A stretch of DNA of 64,000 nucleotides from Providencia hangzhouensis (GTDB taxonomy: Bacteria > Pseudomonadota > Gammaproteobacteria > Enterobacterales > Enterobacteriaceae): assembly GCF_029193595.2 (NCBI RefSeq), contig NZ_CP135052.1:1798001-1862000 (forward strand), read 5' to 3'. Position 1 is the first letter of the stretch. Every line of letters begins with the position of its first letter. A program made the translations under genes and the position numbers. The notes beneath the pieces were generated by a model that was given only the letters and a program-made list of their open reading frames with translations, did no database searches and was not told where the DNA came from. Shown here piece by piece: positions 1 to 11,001 of this stretch.

Positions 1-1017
1 GATGCATTAGCGCGTCTTAAAAAATATACATCGGAAGGAAAAGCCATTTCTATTGCACTGTGTGCCAATGCCGCTGAAATTCTGCCTGAGCTTGTCAAAC
101 GTGGTGTAAAACCGGATATGGTGACCGATCAGACAAGTGCTCATGACCCGCTAAATGGTTATTTGCCAATTGGGATGAGCTGGGAAGAGTACCGTGAGCG
201 CAGTGTCCAAGAGCCCCAAGCCACCGCGTTGGCAGCGAAAAAATCCATGGCTGAACATGTTAAAGCCATGTTAGCGTTCAAACAACAAGGCATTCCTACG
301 TTTGATTATGGGAACAATATTCGCCAAATGGCGTTGGAAATGGGCGTAGAGAATGCGTTTGATTTCCCTGGTTTTGTGCCTGCTTATATTCGCCCACTAT
401 TTTGCCGCGGTGTTGGCCCATTCCGCTGGGTCGCGTTATCAGGGGATCCTGAAGATATCTATAAAACCGATGCGAAAGTGAAAGAGCTGCTACCGGATGA
501 TAAGCATTTACATCGCTGGTTGGATATGGCTCGTGAACGTATTAGCTTCCAAGGCTTGCCAGCACGTATTTGTTGGGTAGGGCTTGGGGACCGCGCTAAA
601 TTAGGTTTAGCATTCAATGAGATGGTAAGAAGCGGTGAGGTTTCGGCCCCGATTGTTATTGGTCGTGACCATCTGGATTCAGGTTCAGTGGCCAGCCCAA
701 ACCGTGAAACAGAATCCATGAAAGATGGCTCTGATGCCGTTTCAGACTGGCCGTTACTCAATGCGTTATTAAATACAGCCAGTGGTGCGACGTGGGTATC
801 TTTACATCACGGTGGTGGCGTAGGTATGGGCTTCTCTCAGCACTCTGGGGTAGTGATTGTGTGTGATGGAACGGATGAAGCAGCAGAGCGTATTGCCCGA
901 GTGTTGCACAATGACCCGGCAACCGGTGTCATGCGCCATGCCGATGCGGGCTATGACATCGCTATCGCATGTGCGCAGGAAAAAAATCTTAATTTACCAA
1001 TGATTAAAACACGTTAA
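1..1017 (+). CDS. hutU: Urocanate hydratase (urocanase), 3' part, cut by window edge
   Basis: Second enzyme of histidine degradation; it hydrates urocanate to 4-imidazolone-5-propionate in the cytosol using tightly bound NAD. The frame is open from base 1, so the gene begins before the window; the family is about 555-560 residues and roughly the last 338 are present. Family signatures are clear: [11 protein letters not shown], then [10 protein letters not shown] and ALSGDPED, which contain the conserved Cys/Gly-rich active-site segment, and the late [16 protein letters not shown] motif. An ATG at 118 is internal and is not the start. The stop lies 8 bases before hutH, so the two are one operon. 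No damage is seen in the visible part. Confidence 0.96.
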   Translation, partial: DALARLKKYTSEGKAISIALCANAAEILPELVKRGVKPDMVTDQTSAHDPLNGYLPIGMSWEEYRERSVQEPQATALAAKKSMAEHVKAMLAFKQQGIPTFDYGNNIRQMALEMGVENAFDFPGFVPAYIRPLFCRGVGPFRWVALSGDPEDIYKTDAKVKELLPDDKHLHRWLDMARERISFQGLPARICWVGLGDRAKLGLAFNEMVRSGEVSAPIVIGRDHLDSGSVASPNRETESMKDGSDAVSDWPLLNALLNTASGATWVSLHHGGGVGMGFSQHSGVVIVCDGTDEAAERIARVLHNDPATGVMRHADAGYDIAIACAQEKNLNLPMIKTR

Positions 1018-1025
1018 GGAGTGCC

Positions 1026-2561
1026 ATGATGACTAAGTTAACCATTCACCCAGGAAAAATGACACTCGAAGACCTCCGCATTGTTTTCCAACAGGCAGTA
1101 ACAGTGGTACTGGATAAACGCGCTCACGCGGCTATTGAAAAAAGCGTTGCAACGGTCAATAAAATTATTGAAGAAGATAGAACCGCTTACGGTATCAATA
1201 CAGGTTTTGGTTTGCTTGCCAATACCCGCATTGCAACTAAAGATTTGCAATCATTACAACGCTCTATTGTGATGTCTCATGCTGCGGGTGTTGGCGAGCC
1301 GTTAGATGACGACCTCGTGCGTTTAATCATGGTGCTCAAAATTAATAGTTTAGCTCGTGGTTTCTCGGGTATTCGTCTTGAAGTCATTAATGCCTTGATT
1401 GCATTAGTGAATGCGCAAGTTTATCCATTTATTCCTGCGAAGGGTTCTGTGGGAGCTTCTGGCGACTTAGCGCCATTAGCACATATGAGCCTAATTCTGT
1501 TAGGAGAAGGGAAAGCCCGCTATGAAGGCAAATGGATTTCAGCGAAAAAAGCGTTAGAAAAAGCAGGGTTGACCCCGCTAAAATTGGAAGCTAAAGAAGG
1601 CTTAGCCCTATTAAACGGTACGCAAACCTCCACGGCTTTCGCGTTGAAAGGGTTATTTGAAGCAGAAAAATTGCTGTTATCTGGTATTGTTTGTGGTGCG
1701 CTTAGTGTTGAAGCCACACTGGGCTCTCGTAAACCGTTCGATGCACGCGTGCAAGAGGTTCGAGGGCAAAAAGGGCAAATTGATGTTGCGGCGATGTTCC
1801 GTGATGTTTTATCACCGACCAGTGAGTTGGCGAAGTCCCATGAGAACTGCGTGAAAGTGCAAGACCCTTATTCACTACGTTGTCAGCCACAAGTGATGGG
1901 GGCTTGTTTAACCCAAATTCGCCAAGCCGCTGAAGTGATTTTAATTGAATCAAATGCCGTGTCGGATAACCCGCTAGTCTTTACCGATAATGGCGATATT
2001 ATTTCAGGTGGTAACTTCCATGCAGAGCCTGTTGCTATGGCAGCCGATAATATTGCGCTTGCGTTAGCGGAAATCGGTGCGTTATCTGAACGCCGTATTG
2101 CATTATTGATGGATACCCACATGTCACAGTTGCCTCCTTTCTTAGTGAATAATGGGGGGGTTAACTCAGGTTTTATGATAGCTCAAGTCACCGCGGCTGC
2201 ATTAGCCAGTGAAAACAAAGCATTAGCCCATCCTTCGAGTGTTGATAGCCTGCCGACATCAGCCAACCAAGAAGACCATGTCTCGATGGCGCCTGCCGCG
2301 GGTCGTCGTTTATGGGAAATGGCAAAGAATGTCACGGGTATTTTAGCCATTGAATGGCTTTCAGCGTGTCAGGGAATGGATTTCCGCGAAGGTTTGAAAT
2401 CGAGTGAAACCTTGGAGAAAGCACGTAAAACATTACGTGACCAAGTGGCTTACTATGATAAAGACCGTTATTTTGCCCCTGATATTGAAGCGGCAATTAA
2501 TTTAATTAACCAATATAAACTGTCCGCGCTTTTTAAGGACGGCACTGTTTTCCCTAACTAG
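1026..2561 (+). CDS. hutH: Histidine ammonia-lyase
   Basis: First enzyme of the Hut pathway: non-oxidative deamination of L-histidine to urocanate and ammonia. The 511-residue length is normal. The sequence [17 protein letters not shown] holds the Ala-Ser-Gly tripeptide (residues 144-146) that cyclises into the electrophilic MIO cofactor, and YGINTGFG near residue 55 is the conserved N-terminal motif with the catalytic Tyr. An AGGAG ribosome site at 1017-1021 precedes two consecutive ATG codons (1026 and 1029); either may initiate. It directly follows hutU and is followed, after a GC-rich hairpin, by an amino acid permease that probably imports substrate. The hutC repressor and hutG/I are not in view and may lie upstream. 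Confidence 0.97.
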   Translation: MMTKLTIHPGKMTLEDLRIVFQQAVTVVLDKRAHAAIEKSVATVNKIIEEDRTAYGINTGFGLLANTRIATKDLQSLQRSIVMSHAAGVGEPLDDDLVRLIMVLKINSLARGFSGIRLEVINALIALVNAQVYPFIPAKGSVGASGDLAPLAHMSLILLGEGKARYEGKWISAKKALEKAGLTPLKLEAKEGLALLNGTQTSTAFALKGLFEAEKLLLSGIVCGALSVEATLGSRKPFDARVQEVRGQKGQIDVAAMFRDVLSPTSELAKSHENCVKVQDPYSLRCQPQVMGACLTQIRQAAEVILIESNAVSDNPLVFTDNGDIISGGNFHAEPVAMAADNIALALAEIGALSERRIALLMDTHMSQLPPFLVNNGGVNSGFMIAQVTAAALASENKALAHPSSVDSLPTSANQEDHVSMAPAAGRRLWEMAKNVTGILAIEWLSACQGMDFREGLKSSETLEKARKTLRDQVAYYDKDRYFAPDIEAAINLINQYKLSALFKDGTVFPN

Positions 2562-2579
2562 TCTATCAAGCAAATAAAA

Positions 2580-2604
2580 GGTGGCCGGCAATGTACTGGC
2601 CGCC
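2580..2604. other. Intercistronic hairpin after hutH
   Basis: GGTGGCC and GGCCGCC flank an 11-base loop containing CAATGTA. There is no T-run after the stem, so it reads as an attenuator or mRNA-end stabiliser between hutH and the permease rather than a full terminator. Confidence 0.35.
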
Positions 2605-2650
2605 TGAAGTATTTATCTGCACGACAATAAAATAATACGAAGGATAAATC

Positions 2651-4042
2651 ATGCAAAGCACATCACAACTTGCGCGAGGGCTTTCTGCGCGCCACATTCG
2701 ATTTATGGCTTTAGGTTCTGCGATTGGTACAGGTTTGTTTTATGGTTCAGCGAAAGCAATAGAAACCGCTGGTCCCGCGGTATTACTCGCCTATATTATC
2801 GGCGGTGCCGCAGTGTTTATGGTTATGAGAGCGTTGGGTGAAATGGCGGTCCATCGGCCACTTGCTGGGTCGTTCTCACAGTATGCTAGTCATTATTTAG
2901 GGCCGAGAGCCGGTTTTTTTGCGGGTTGGACCTATGTTTTTGAAATGCTTATTGTTTGCTTGGCGGACGTGACAGCATTTGGTGTTTATATGAAACTGTG
3001 GTTTCCGGAGGTTGCGCAGTGGATCTGGGTGTTGAGCATTATTTTCTTTATTGGTGCAATAAACCTATGCCACGTGAAAACTTTCGGCGAAATGGAGTTT
3101 TGGCTTTCAATCATTAAAGTTATTGCGATTATTGCAATGATTGTTGGTGGTGCAGCCATTATGATGTTTGGCTTTGGCCAAGCGGCAGACCATGCGGTTG
3201 GGGTATCAAACTTATTTATTCACGATGGGTTTATGCCAAATGGTATTGGTGGGGTGATTGCTTCCTTTGCAGTGGTGATGTTTGCGTTTGGGGGAATTGA
3301 AGTTATTGGTATTACCGCGAGTGAAGCGAAAAACCCGGAAACCACTATCCCAAGAGCGATTAATGCCGTGCCAATTCGCATCTTACTGTTTTATGTCCTG
3401 ACCTTATTTGTCTTAATGTGCATTTACCCGTGGAACCAAATTGGGCAGCAAGGTAGCCCATTTGTGCAAATTTTCGATAGCTTAGGTATTCAATCTGCAG
3501 CGAATATCTTAAATATTGTGGTGATCACGGCGGCAATTTCGGCGATTAACAGTGATATATTTGGTGCTGGGCGTATGATGTATGGCATGGCACATGAAGG
3601 ACAAGCGCCAAAAGCCTTTACCAAGCTGACAAAAAATGGTGTGCCTTGGATGACGGTATTAGTCATGGTTGCGGTGCTGTTAGTCGGAGTGGTATTGAAT
3701 TATGTCATTCCTGATGATGTGTTTGTAGTGATTGCGTCAATTGCAACATTTGCCACCATTTGGGTATGGTTGATGATTTTGCTGTCACAGTTTGCAATGC
3801 GTAAAAAAATGTCACCAGAAGAAATTAGCCAATTAAAATTCCCTGTGCCTATGTGGCCTGTCGCACCTATTCTAGCCATCGCATTTATGGTATTTGTTTT
3901 TGGTGTACTGGGGTATTTTGAATCAACACGAATTGCACTCTATGTCGGAATTGTTTGGTTAGTATTACTGGCTATCGCCTATGCACTTTGGGTGAAAAAA
4001 ACTACGAAAGAGGCGGAAGTCGTGCTGCAAAACGAAAGCTAA
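2651..4042 (+). CDS. proY: Amino acid permease, ProY-like (AAT/APC family), probable histidine or proline importer
   Basis: Inner-membrane, proton-coupled amino acid importer of the APC superfamily. The 463-residue protein has about 12 hydrophobic segments and the family opening [17 protein letters not shown] (from about residue 15), where the unwound TM1 GSAIGTG loop binds the substrate amino group. It resembles E. coli ProY along its whole length, including [20 protein letters not shown]. Placement 89 bases after hutH suggests histidine is the physiological substrate, as for HutT permeases; that is inference from context. An AAGGA ribosome site precedes the ATG. A strong terminator follows, closing the hut transcription unit. 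Confidence 0.85.
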   Translation: MQSTSQLARGLSARHIRFMALGSAIGTGLFYGSAKAIETAGPAVLLAYIIGGAAVFMVMRALGEMAVHRPLAGSFSQYASHYLGPRAGFFAGWTYVFEMLIVCLADVTAFGVYMKLWFPEVAQWIWVLSIIFFIGAINLCHVKTFGEMEFWLSIIKVIAIIAMIVGGAAIMMFGFGQAADHAVGVSNLFIHDGFMPNGIGGVIASFAVVMFAFGGIEVIGITASEAKNPETTIPRAINAVPIRILLFYVLTLFVLMCIYPWNQIGQQGSPFVQIFDSLGIQSAANILNIVVITAAISAINSDIFGAGRMMYGMAHEGQAPKAFTKLTKNGVPWMTVLVMVAVLLVGVVLNYVIPDDVFVVIASIATFATIWVWLMILLSQFAMRKKMSPEEISQLKFPVPMWPVAPILAIAFMVFVFGVLGYFESTRIALYVGIVWLVLLAIAYALWVKKTTKEAEVVLQNES

Positions 4043-4079
4043 TATTGTTACTTTCTTACTGAGCTTGTTATTTTTCTCA

Positions 4080-4109
4080 CGCCCTTTAGCTAAAATAAAG
4101 GGCGTTTTT
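4080..4109 (+). terminator. Rho-independent terminator of the hut/permease unit
   Basis: Perfect 9-bp stem CGCCCTTTA/TAAAGGGCG with a 7-base loop, followed by TTTTT at 4105-4109. Confidence 0.9.
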
Positions 4110-4254
4110 ACATCACCGCATTCATTAATAAGCGCGATAACCAGACTTTTTGGGCAAATTTTATTATATTAATCTGCTGATTTGTCTTTCACTTCGTGGC
4201 AAACTTTAACTATTCATATATTCCCTTTCAAAATACAGGCTGGAGAACCCCTTC

Positions 4255-5202
4255 TTGGAAAAGATTTTCGTTGATGAAGCCGTTGCAGAACTTCATACCA
4301 TTCAAGATATTTTGCGTTGGACGATGAGCCGCTTTAATGCGGCTAATGTGTACTATGGCCACGGTACAGATAACCCATGGGATGAGGCGCTACAACTGGT
4401 GTTACCAACACTTTACTTGCCTCTAGACCTGCCCGATGAGCTGTTAACATCCCGCTTAACGCCAACAGAGCGTCACCGTATTATTGAGCGTGTTTTACGC
4501 CGCATCAATGAGCGTATTCCAGTTGCATACCTGACAAATCGTTCATGGTTCTGTGGTCATGAATTTTATGTTGATGAACGTGTGCTTATCCCTCGCTCGC
4601 CAATTGGTGAGTTAATCAATAACCACTTTGTTGGCTTAGTGGCTGATGAACCGCAAACCATTCTTGATTTATGTACCGGAAGTGGTTGTATTGCGATTGC
4701 TTGTGCTTATGAGTTCCCTGATGCAGAAGTTGATGCGGTTGATATTTCAAGTGATGTGCTGGCGGTGGCTGAACAAAATATTGCCAATCATGGTTTAGAA
4801 CACCGTGTGATACCGATTCGTTCTGACTTATTCCGTGATATGCCAGAGGTTAAATATGACCTGATCGTGACGAACCCACCGTATGTTGATGCGGAAGATA
4901 TGGACGATTTACCCGAAGAGTTTCGTGTCGAGCCTGAATTAGCACTGGCTGCTGGAAGTGATGGTTTGAAACTGGTACGCCGTATTTTAGCGAATGCCCC
5001 GCGTTTTCTGACGGAAGAAGGGGTGTTAGTGTGCGAAGTGGGTAACAGTATGGTTCATTTAATTGAACAATACCCTGAAATTCCATTTATTTGGCTGGAC
5101 TTCGAATACGGCGGTGATGGTGTGTTTATGTTAACACGTGAACAACTTGTTGAGCACCACGCACATTTTGAGCTTTATATCGATGAATCAACAGTTGCGT
5201 GA
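4255..5202 (+). CDS. prmB: Ribosomal protein uL3 N5-glutamine methyltransferase
   Basis: Class I SAM-dependent methyltransferase that modifies a glutamine of ribosomal protein uL3 (L3). The 315-residue protein begins at a TTG codon: GGAG at 4242-4245 sits 9 bases upstream and the encoded start matches the conserved PrmB N-terminus. Motif I is [13 protein letters not shown], and the hallmark glutamine-MTase motif NPPY is at residues 207-210. It sits 100 bases before aroC, as in E. coli. The divergent upstream neighbour known from E. coli, smrB, is not here; the hut/permease unit occupies that side instead. No defects are seen. Confidence 0.96.
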   Translation: MEKIFVDEAVAELHTIQDILRWTMSRFNAANVYYGHGTDNPWDEALQLVLPTLYLPLDLPDELLTSRLTPTERHRIIERVLRRINERIPVAYLTNRSWFCGHEFYVDERVLIPRSPIGELINNHFVGLVADEPQTILDLCTGSGCIAIACAYEFPDAEVDAVDISSDVLAVAEQNIANHGLEHRVIPIRSDLFRDMPEVKYDLIVTNPPYVDAEDMDDLPEEFRVEPELALAAGSDGLKLVRRILANAPRFLTEEGVLVCEVGNSMVHLIEQYPEIPFIWLDFEYGGDGVFMLTREQLVEHHAHFELYIDESTVA

Positions 5203-5302
5203 TGTTCCAAGATCATGTAATCAATAATAACGACACAACGATATAATAACTAACAACCAAAATTCTTGGTAAAACAAGAATGGCTTAGAATAGGAAACTC
5301 CG

Positions 5303-6391
5303 ATGGCAGGAAATTCAATTGGGCAGCTGTTTCGTGTGACCACATTTGGGGAATCACACGGGGTTGCATTAGGTTGCATCGTCGATGGGGTTCCCCCAGG
5401 CTTAGCACTAACAGAAGCAGATTTACAAAAAGATTTAGACCGTCGCCGTCCAGGAACATCACGTTATACGACTGCGCGTCGTGAACCTGACCAAGTAAAG
5501 ATTTTATCGGGTGTATTTAATGGGGTAACAACCGGAACCAGCATCGGTTTATTGATTGAAAATACTGACCAGCGTTCGCAAGATTATGGTGCAATCAAAG
5601 ACGTGTTTAGGCCGGGCCATGCGGATTACACTTACGAACAAAAATACGGCCAGCGTGATTACCGTGGTGGTGGCCGCTCATCAGCACGTGAAACGGCAAT
5701 GCGTGTTGCGGCAGGCGCGATTGCGAAAAAATATTTACAAGAAAAGCTCGGTGTGCAAATCCATGGCTGCTTAACGCAAATGGGCTCCGTCGCTTGTGAA
5801 ATTAAAGACTGGTCAATTGTCGAAGAAAACCCATTTTTCTGTCCAGATCCAAGCAAATTAGAGGCTCTTGACGAATTATTGCGCGGTTTAAAGAAAGAGG
5901 GTGATTCGATTGGCGCTAAAATTACTGTCATTGCAGAGCATGTGCCTGCAGGCTTAGGTGAGCCCGTATTTGACCGATTAGATGCCGATCTCGCTCATGC
6001 ATTAATGAGTATTAATGCAGTGAAAGGGGTGGAAATTGGTGATGGCTTCGGTGTTATTGCACTTAAAGGCAGCGAAAACCGTGATGAAATTACACGAAAT
6101 GGTTTCACATCAAACCATGCAGGCGGTATTTTAGGCGGTATTAGCAGCAGTCAGCCTATCATTGCACATATTGCGTTAAAGCCGACATCCAGTATTACCG
6201 TTTCAGGTAAAACATTAAACCGTGATGGCGAGGAAGTGGAAATGATCACCAAAGGGCGTCATGACCCTTGTGTAGGCATTCGCGCGGTACCGATTGCGGA
6301 AGCAATGATGGCGATTGTTCTAATGGACCACTATTTACGTCATCGTGGCCAGTGTGCGGATGTAACGCCAGCAATGGAACCTTTTGAGTAA
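5303..6391 (+). CDS. aroC: Chorismate synthase
   Basis: Last step of the shikimate pathway: anti-1,4 elimination of phosphate from EPSP to give chorismate, requiring reduced FMN. The 362-residue length is normal. All three family signatures are intact: GESHGVALG from residue 16, the RPGHADYTY / [11 protein letters not shown] region at 103-131, and [17 protein letters not shown] from residue 319. The ATG at 5303 follows a GGAA ribosome site. In E. coli mepA lies between aroC and yfcA; here it is absent and a hairpin terminator plus about 125 bases of spacer follow. Confidence 0.98.
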   Translation: MAGNSIGQLFRVTTFGESHGVALGCIVDGVPPGLALTEADLQKDLDRRRPGTSRYTTARREPDQVKILSGVFNGVTTGTSIGLLIENTDQRSQDYGAIKDVFRPGHADYTYEQKYGQRDYRGGGRSSARETAMRVAAGAIAKKYLQEKLGVQIHGCLTQMGSVACEIKDWSIVEENPFFCPDPSKLEALDELLRGLKKEGDSIGAKITVIAEHVPAGLGEPVFDRLDADLAHALMSINAVKGVEIGDGFGVIALKGSENRDEITRNGFTSNHAGGILGGISSSQPIIAHIALKPTSSITVSGKTLNRDGEEVEMITKGRHDPCVGIRAVPIAEAMMAIVLMDHYLRHRGQCADVTPAMEPFE

Positions 6392-6424
6392 TCGGTTTTA
6401 CTGTGTTTTATGTAGTGACAACAG

Positions 6425-6446
6425 AGCGGCCTATAAGGTCGCTTTG
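6425..6446 (+). terminator. Likely terminator after aroC
   Basis: Stem AGCGGCC/GGTCGCT (one G-T pair) with loop TATAA, followed by TTGTTG. The T-run is weak, so this is a moderate terminator at best. Confidence 0.55.
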
Positions 6447-6568
6447 TTGATGATGAAGGTTCGGATGAAGCCTCCTAAAAATACCTCATCTAGGTTGTGA
6501 TATCACCAAACCTGACTGGCGATATATTCACATCAACATCATGATATTTCTTCTCTTTGGATAGTAAA

Positions 6569-7372
6569 ATGGATTGGCTAACTGCCGTTGCACCTGAAGT
6601 TTATGCTTTACTCTTCTTTGTTGCGCTGTTTGCAGGGTTTATTGACTCCATCGCGGGTGGTGGTGGGTTATTAACGATCCCAGCCCTGTTATCAGTGGGG
6701 ATAACACCTGTTGAAGCTTTAGCAACCAATAAGTTGCAAGCGGTTGGCGGTTCGTTTTCTTCAACGCTCTATTTTGTTAGGCGCAAAGCCATAGATTTAC
6801 GAGCACAACTGTTTCCGTTCATTATGACCATGATTGGTGCCATGCTGGGTGCGATTGTCATTCAAATGATTGATACCGCGTTCTTAAAACAGCTATTACC
6901 CATCTTGGTGATTTGTGTCGGCTTATACTTTTTATTGACGCCATCAATTGGTGTACAAGACCGCCAACAGCGTATCAGTATGCCTTTCTTCGGGGTGGCA
7001 ATTGGGATGACGCTGGGTTTTTATGATGGTGCCTTTGGTCCCGGAACCGGTTCATTTTTGGCATTGGGTTATGTTTTGTTGCTTGGTTATAATCTTGCCA
7101 AAGCCACCGCGCATGCGAAGTTACTTAATTTTGCCTCTAATTTTGGCTCTTTAGTGTTCTTTATTATCGGGGGTCATGTTCTTTGGGCCTTAGGTTTTGT
7201 TATGCTAATCGGCCAAATGGTTGGCGCTCGTTTAGGTGCGCGTTTGGTCTTAACCAAAGGACAAAAACTGATCAGGCCGATGATCGTGGTGATTTCGTTA
7301 CTGATGAGTATTAAATTACTCCATGATAGCCATGGTGACGTGATTAAAGCTTGGTTTCTCTCATTATTTTAA
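6569..7372 (+). CDS. yfcA: TSUP family inner-membrane transporter YfcA
   Basis: Predicted anion transporter or exporter of the TauE/SafE (TSUP) family; the substrate is not established. The ATG at 6569 gives 267 residues and about 8 hydrophobic segments. Family hallmarks are GFIDSIAGGGGLLTIPALL in the first half and the matching FYDGAFGPGTGSF repeat in the second, reflecting the internally duplicated fold. An in-frame TTG at 6557 would add four residues, but a GGATA sequence just upstream of 6569 and the usual family N-terminus favour the ATG. It is followed 17 bases later by epmC, then yfcL, matching the conserved yfcA-epmC-yfcL order. Confidence 0.9.
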   Translation: MDWLTAVAPEVYALLFFVALFAGFIDSIAGGGGLLTIPALLSVGITPVEALATNKLQAVGGSFSSTLYFVRRKAIDLRAQLFPFIMTMIGAMLGAIVIQMIDTAFLKQLLPILVICVGLYFLLTPSIGVQDRQQRISMPFFGVAIGMTLGFYDGAFGPGTGSFLALGYVLLLGYNLAKATAHAKLLNFASNFGSLVFFIIGGHVLWALGFVMLIGQMVGARLGARLVLTKGQKLIRPMIVVISLLMSIKLLHDSHGDVIKAWFLSLF

Positions 7373-7389
7373 GATGATTTAAATTATTC

Positions 7390-7938
7390 ATGAGTACACA
7401 TAATTATCAGGATCTAATCAATATCTTTGATGAATGTTTTGGTGTGACATATAACACCAAGCTGGTAAAAGGGGATGATGAACCCATTTATTTACCCGCA
7501 GATGAGGCAGTACCTTATCACCGGATCGTCTTTGCACACGGCTTTTTCACCAGTGCGCTGCATGAAATCTCACATTGGTGTATTGCTGGGGAAGCAAGAC
7601 GTCAGCAAGTCGATTACGGCTATTGGTATTGCCCAGATGGGCGAGATGAAAAAACACAGTGTGAGTTTGAAGTGGTGGAAATCAAGCCCCAAGCGTTGGA
7701 CTGGCTGTTTTGTGTTGCCGTTGGCATTCCATTTAATGTCAGTTGTGACAACTTAGAGGGGGATTTTGAGCCTGATCGTATTGCGTTTATGCGCAAAGTT
7801 CATGCACAAGTCATGCTTTATTTAGAAAATGGCATCCCTGAACGGCCATTACGCTTTATTAATGCGTTACAATTGTTTTACAATACGCCACCTCTTTGTG
7901 CAGAAGCTTTTCCTTATCCGGAAGATATTTTTGCCTAA
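7390..7938 (+). CDS. epmC: Elongation factor P hydroxylase
   Basis: EpmC (YfcM) hydroxylates the lysine of EF-P that EpmA/EpmB have beta-lysylated, the last step of EF-P maturation for rescuing ribosomes at polyproline stretches. The 182 residues match the family length. HEISHWC near residue 59 and the C-terminal half carry conserved metal-ligand type residues, and DYGYWYCPDGRDEKTQ and SCDNLEGDFEPDRI are near-identical to E. coli YfcM. It lies between yfcA and yfcL with short spacers and no terminator, so the three are probably cotranscribed. Confidence 0.93.
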   Translation: MSTHNYQDLINIFDECFGVTYNTKLVKGDDEPIYLPADEAVPYHRIVFAHGFFTSALHEISHWCIAGEARRQQVDYGYWYCPDGRDEKTQCEFEVVEIKPQALDWLFCVAVGIPFNVSCDNLEGDFEPDRIAFMRKVHAQVMLYLENGIPERPLRFINALQLFYNTPPLCAEAFPYPEDIFA

Positions 7939-7966
7939 TGAACACACATTTAAGTAAGGATTAAGC

Positions 7967-8239
7967 ATGCTTGCGGATTTAGAAACACGCATACTAACGA
8001 AAATTGATGATATGGTTGAACACGCGAGCGATGATGAACTCTTCGCTGGCGGCTATTTGCGTGGTCACTTAACCCTTGCTGTGGCTGAACTGGAAGAAGA
8101 AAACGAAACCAGTTCTGAAGCATTATATCAACGTGTCGAAGTCAGTATTCAAAATGCCATCAAAGCTGGCGAATTGACACCACCAGACCAAGTACTGGTT
8201 TTAGATATGTGGAAAAACTTATTAAATAACGCCATTTAA
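7967..8239 (+). CDS. yfcL: YfcL family protein
   Basis: Small conserved protein (90 residues) of unknown function found with epmC and mnmC in enterobacteria. The motif [20 protein letters not shown] is almost identical to E. coli YfcL. It is predicted soluble and helical, without a signal peptide or membrane segment. An AAGGA ribosome site lies just upstream of the ATG, and a strong terminator ends the yfcA-epmC-yfcL unit. Confidence 0.9.
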   Translation: MLADLETRILTKIDDMVEHASDDELFAGGYLRGHLTLAVAELEEENETSSEALYQRVEVSIQNAIKAGELTPPDQVLVLDMWKNLLNNAI

Positions 8240-8257
8240 TTTGTTGAGTTCTGTATG

Positions 8258-8281
8258 AAAAGCGGGGAAACCCGCTTTTTT
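8258..8281 (+). terminator. Terminator after yfcL
   Basis: AAAGCGGG, a short loop GAAA, then CCCGCTTTTTT; a compact GC stem with a T-run. Confidence 0.9.
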
Positions 8282-8311
8282 GTTAGCTAAATTTTGTTGC
8301 GAGTAAAAATT

Positions 8312-8827
8312 ATGGCGAATATTCGTTTAGCAACCCCCCTTGATGCCAAATATCTTCCTCCGGTGGAAGCCTCCGCAGGCCAGGCATTTACGAGTATCGA
8401 AAAATATAAATGGCTTGCTGAAGGTGATGGGCAAACGGAGCAAGACCACCTCGATTTTATTTCTGAGCAATTAGAGTGGGTAGCAGTGAATGATTGTGAT
8501 GAACCAATTGGTTTTATCAATGCTGAAGATCATCATACTAGCCTGCATATTTGTGAGGTTTCTGTTTGCCAGCAATGGCAAGGACGCGGGCTGGGTAAAA
8601 AGCTGATTAAGCAGGTACTTGGTGCTGCTTTGGCACGGAATATCACGGTAGTGACATTGACCACTTGCCGCGATGTGCCTTGGAATGCACCTTATTACCA
8701 ACGCTTGGGTTTTAAAATTCTTGAAGATAATGAGCTAACCACCGAACTACAGGCTATTTTACAGTCTGAGGTCGATGCAGGGTTTGCTGCTGAAGACCGT
8801 TGTGCAATGGCTATCTCATTAACTTAA
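8312..8827 (+). CDS. GNAT family N-acetyltransferase
   Basis: Predicted acetyl-CoA dependent N-acetyltransferase of unknown substrate. The ATG at 8312 gives 171 residues beginning MANIRLATPLDAKYL; an in-frame TTG at 8294 would add six residues but has no better ribosome site. The acetyl-CoA binding motif A is plain at VCQQWQGRGLGKKLI (Q-x-x-G-x-G), followed by the C-terminal NAPYYQRLGF, where the Tyr is the usual general acid. It is inserted between yfcL and mnmC, which are adjacent in E. coli, and converges on mnmC with only 4 bases between stop codons. Its own promoter must lie in the 30 bases after the yfcL terminator, or it relies on readthrough. Confidence 0.85.
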   Translation: MANIRLATPLDAKYLPPVEASAGQAFTSIEKYKWLAEGDGQTEQDHLDFISEQLEWVAVNDCDEPIGFINAEDHHTSLHICEVSVCQQWQGRGLGKKLIKQVLGAALARNITVVTLTTCRDVPWNAPYYQRLGFKILEDNELTTELQAILQSEVDAGFAAEDRCAMAISLT

Positions 8828-8831
8828 TGCA

Positions 8832-10871
8832 TTAATAAGGGAGTTTAATAGGGCGACCTAATAATAATTTCCTTACCCAAAAACGGTTTGGGTTGAGTTC
8901 TGCAAGAGTTTCATCGTCTAGGGGGAGTACTTCCCCAAAAATTTGCGCCGCAAGCAATTCTGCGCAAAGTGGTGCGGTTGATAACCCTCTTGACCCTAAT
9001 GCACCAAAAATAAATAAATTTGGGTGCACTGGAGCGAGTGCAATAGGCTGTTCTTTGGCAATTTGAGTGGGCAAATTGTGATAGAGTGCCACATGTTGTT
9101 CGAAATCAGGCACATTGCCTAATAACGGAAAATGGTCGCGAATAACACAACGAATACCTTGGCGTGAACGTTGCTGAGAAATATCGATATCCTTAGGCCA
9201 AGTTACATCGGGTAGGTTATCAACCAGCTTTTGGCGGTTCCCTTGCTGTTCCTCTTCACTATAATCGAAATCAAGTCGTTCACGTTGGTAGCTAGCACCT
9301 AAGCAATGTTGTGTACCCGTGGCATCGGCAGGGGTTAAATAGCCTTCAAAGCACAGAACATTTTTCAGTTGTTGTAGGGTGTGATTGGTTGGAATATGGC
9401 TGACTTGCCCACGCACAGGCGAAATAGGTAAATTAACGGTTTGAGCAAATTGGCGCAGCTTGTGCCCATTAGCAATAATGACAGTTGAGTGAACACGTGT
9501 TAGCTGTTTGTGTTGTGCGGTTTCAATTAATAACTGCCAATCTTGTTCTGTTTGTTTTAATTCAACGACATTATGTTCAAAACAGAAGGTAATACCCTGC
9601 TGTTGTAAATATTGTTGTAAACTCTCACAAAGCTGGGCAGGGCACAGCCATCCTCCAGACGCATAATGAATGCCATCATGGTTGACATCAACGCCGCAAA
9701 TACCACTCAGTTGCTGACGACTTTTACCAATAGCAAAATCAGCTGGCCATTCGGTTCCTAGCATTCCTGCTATCTTGCGAGCCACTTTGTCGTTATAGGC
9801 TAATTGGCTCACGCCACACCATTGCCCTTCAAACGAGAGTCCTTGCTTCGCTAATTGATGGTAAAAACGAGAAGCAAAAGGGAAAGCGCTGACAAAAAAA
9901 CGTTCGAGTGGGTCGTTATTGCCGGTGAGTAAGGGGTAAATAGCCCCTTGGCGATTGCCCGAAGCATTCTGTGCAACTTGTGCATCTTGGCAGTATAAGG
10001 TGACTTTAGCACCGCGGTTATGAAGGGCGTAGGCCGCTGTTAAACTGGCAAGCCCACCACCAATGATAGCGACATCAGTTGGGTTATCTGCGCTTTTTCT
10101 GGCAAACCAAGGCGTTGGGATATCAATTTCTTTTTCAGCTAAGACCCCAGTTAACATTTCTCGTTTGTTACCAAAGCCTTTGACTTTTTTAAGGGTAAAG
10201 CCAGCTTGTTGAAGGCCTCGTTTAACGGAACCTGCCACGGTAAATGTTGCAAAAGTTCCATTGATGCGGGCGAATTTTGCCATATTAGTGAACAGTTGTT
10301 CACTCCACATTTCGGGATTTTTTGAGGGAGCGAAACCATCTAAAAACCAAGCATCTATCTTATTGTTTAAATTGTTTTTTAGTAAAGATATTTGCTCATT
10401 TACATCACCAAACCATAAATCTAATATCACACTGCCATTTTCTAACATGATCCGCTGGTTACCCGGTAAGGTTTGTGGCCAATTTTCACAAAGGGATTGT
10501 GAGAAGCTGCTCAGTTCAGGCCAACATTGGTGGGCTGTCATTAAGTCAGATTGTGTTAATGGGTATTTTTCAAAACTAATAAAATGTAATTGTTGCAATT
10601 TTGCGTTTGGATTTTCGGCTTTAAATTGTTTAAAAGATTGCCATAATGCTAAAAAATTCAACCCAGTACCAAACCCGGTTTCGGCAATTACACAGGTTGT
10701 GAAAGGGTGCGTCGCGAAGCGCTCAGGAAAATGATTTCCTTGCAAAAACACATGGCGAGCTTCTTCTAAGCCATCTTGGTTAGAAAAATAGATATCTGCA
10801 AACTGTTCAGACATGGGGGTGCCTTCGTCATTCCAGCTCAGGCGTGCGGTTTGTACAGCGTTCTTTTTCAC
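8832..10871 (-). CDS. mnmC: Bifunctional tRNA mnm5s2U34 synthase MnmC (oxidase + methyltransferase)
   Basis: Final two steps of 5-methylaminomethyl-2-thiouridine synthesis at the wobble position of several tRNAs. The N-terminal methyltransferase (about 1-240) has the SAM motif [15 protein letters not shown] and the [14 protein letters not shown] motif. The C-terminal FAD oxidase (about 265-679) starts with the dinucleotide fold [17 protein letters not shown] and has [13 protein letters not shown] and the late [14 protein letters not shown]. The 679-residue length is close to E. coli (668). The start is a GTG at 10871-10869 with a weak upstream TAGG. It is divergent from fabB, as in E. coli. 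Confidence 0.95.
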   Translation of the reverse strand: MKKNAVQTARLSWNDEGTPMSEQFADIYFSNQDGLEEARHVFLQGNHFPERFATHPFTTCVIAETGFGTGLNFLALWQSFKQFKAENPNAKLQQLHFISFEKYPLTQSDLMTAHQCWPELSSFSQSLCENWPQTLPGNQRIMLENGSVILDLWFGDVNEQISLLKNNLNNKIDAWFLDGFAPSKNPEMWSEQLFTNMAKFARINGTFATFTVAGSVKRGLQQAGFTLKKVKGFGNKREMLTGVLAEKEIDIPTPWFARKSADNPTDVAIIGGGLASLTAAYALHNRGAKVTLYCQDAQVAQNASGNRQGAIYPLLTGNNDPLERFFVSAFPFASRFYHQLAKQGLSFEGQWCGVSQLAYNDKVARKIAGMLGTEWPADFAIGKSRQQLSGICGVDVNHDGIHYASGGWLCPAQLCESLQQYLQQQGITFCFEHNVVELKQTEQDWQLLIETAQHKQLTRVHSTVIIANGHKLRQFAQTVNLPISPVRGQVSHIPTNHTLQQLKNVLCFEGYLTPADATGTQHCLGASYQRERLDFDYSEEEQQGNRQKLVDNLPDVTWPKDIDISQQRSRQGIRCVIRDHFPLLGNVPDFEQHVALYHNLPTQIAKEQPIALAPVHPNLFIFGALGSRGLSTAPLCAELLAAQIFGEVLPLDDETLAELNPNRFWVRKLLLGRPIKLPY

Positions 10872-10985
10872 GATAAGCCTACATTCTTTATTTAATTCCT
10901 AAATTTTACCGCTGATATGGGTGTAAGGCTACCGTCATAAAAAAGTCTTATTGGCGTCATAAAGAAAAAAATACAAATATTTACC

Positions 10986-11000
10986 CTGATCGGACTTGTT
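10986..11000. promoter_or_regulatory. FadR operator upstream of fabB
   Basis: CTGATCGGACTTGTT closely fits the FadR consensus (CTGGTCNGACNNGTT type). FadR activates fabB in E. coli from the equivalent place, coupling unsaturated fatty acid synthesis to acyl-CoA status. The identity of the site is inferred from sequence match and position. Confidence 0.8.
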
Positions 11001-11001
11001 C

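Noticed and set aside
118..120. ATG at 118 as a gene start
   Set aside because: The urocanase frame is open from base 1 and encodes conserved sequence before this codon; it is an internal methionine.
10261..10734. 157-codon plus-strand ORF
   Set aside because: Antisense to the MnmC methyltransferase domain; no ribosome site and no protein-like pattern.
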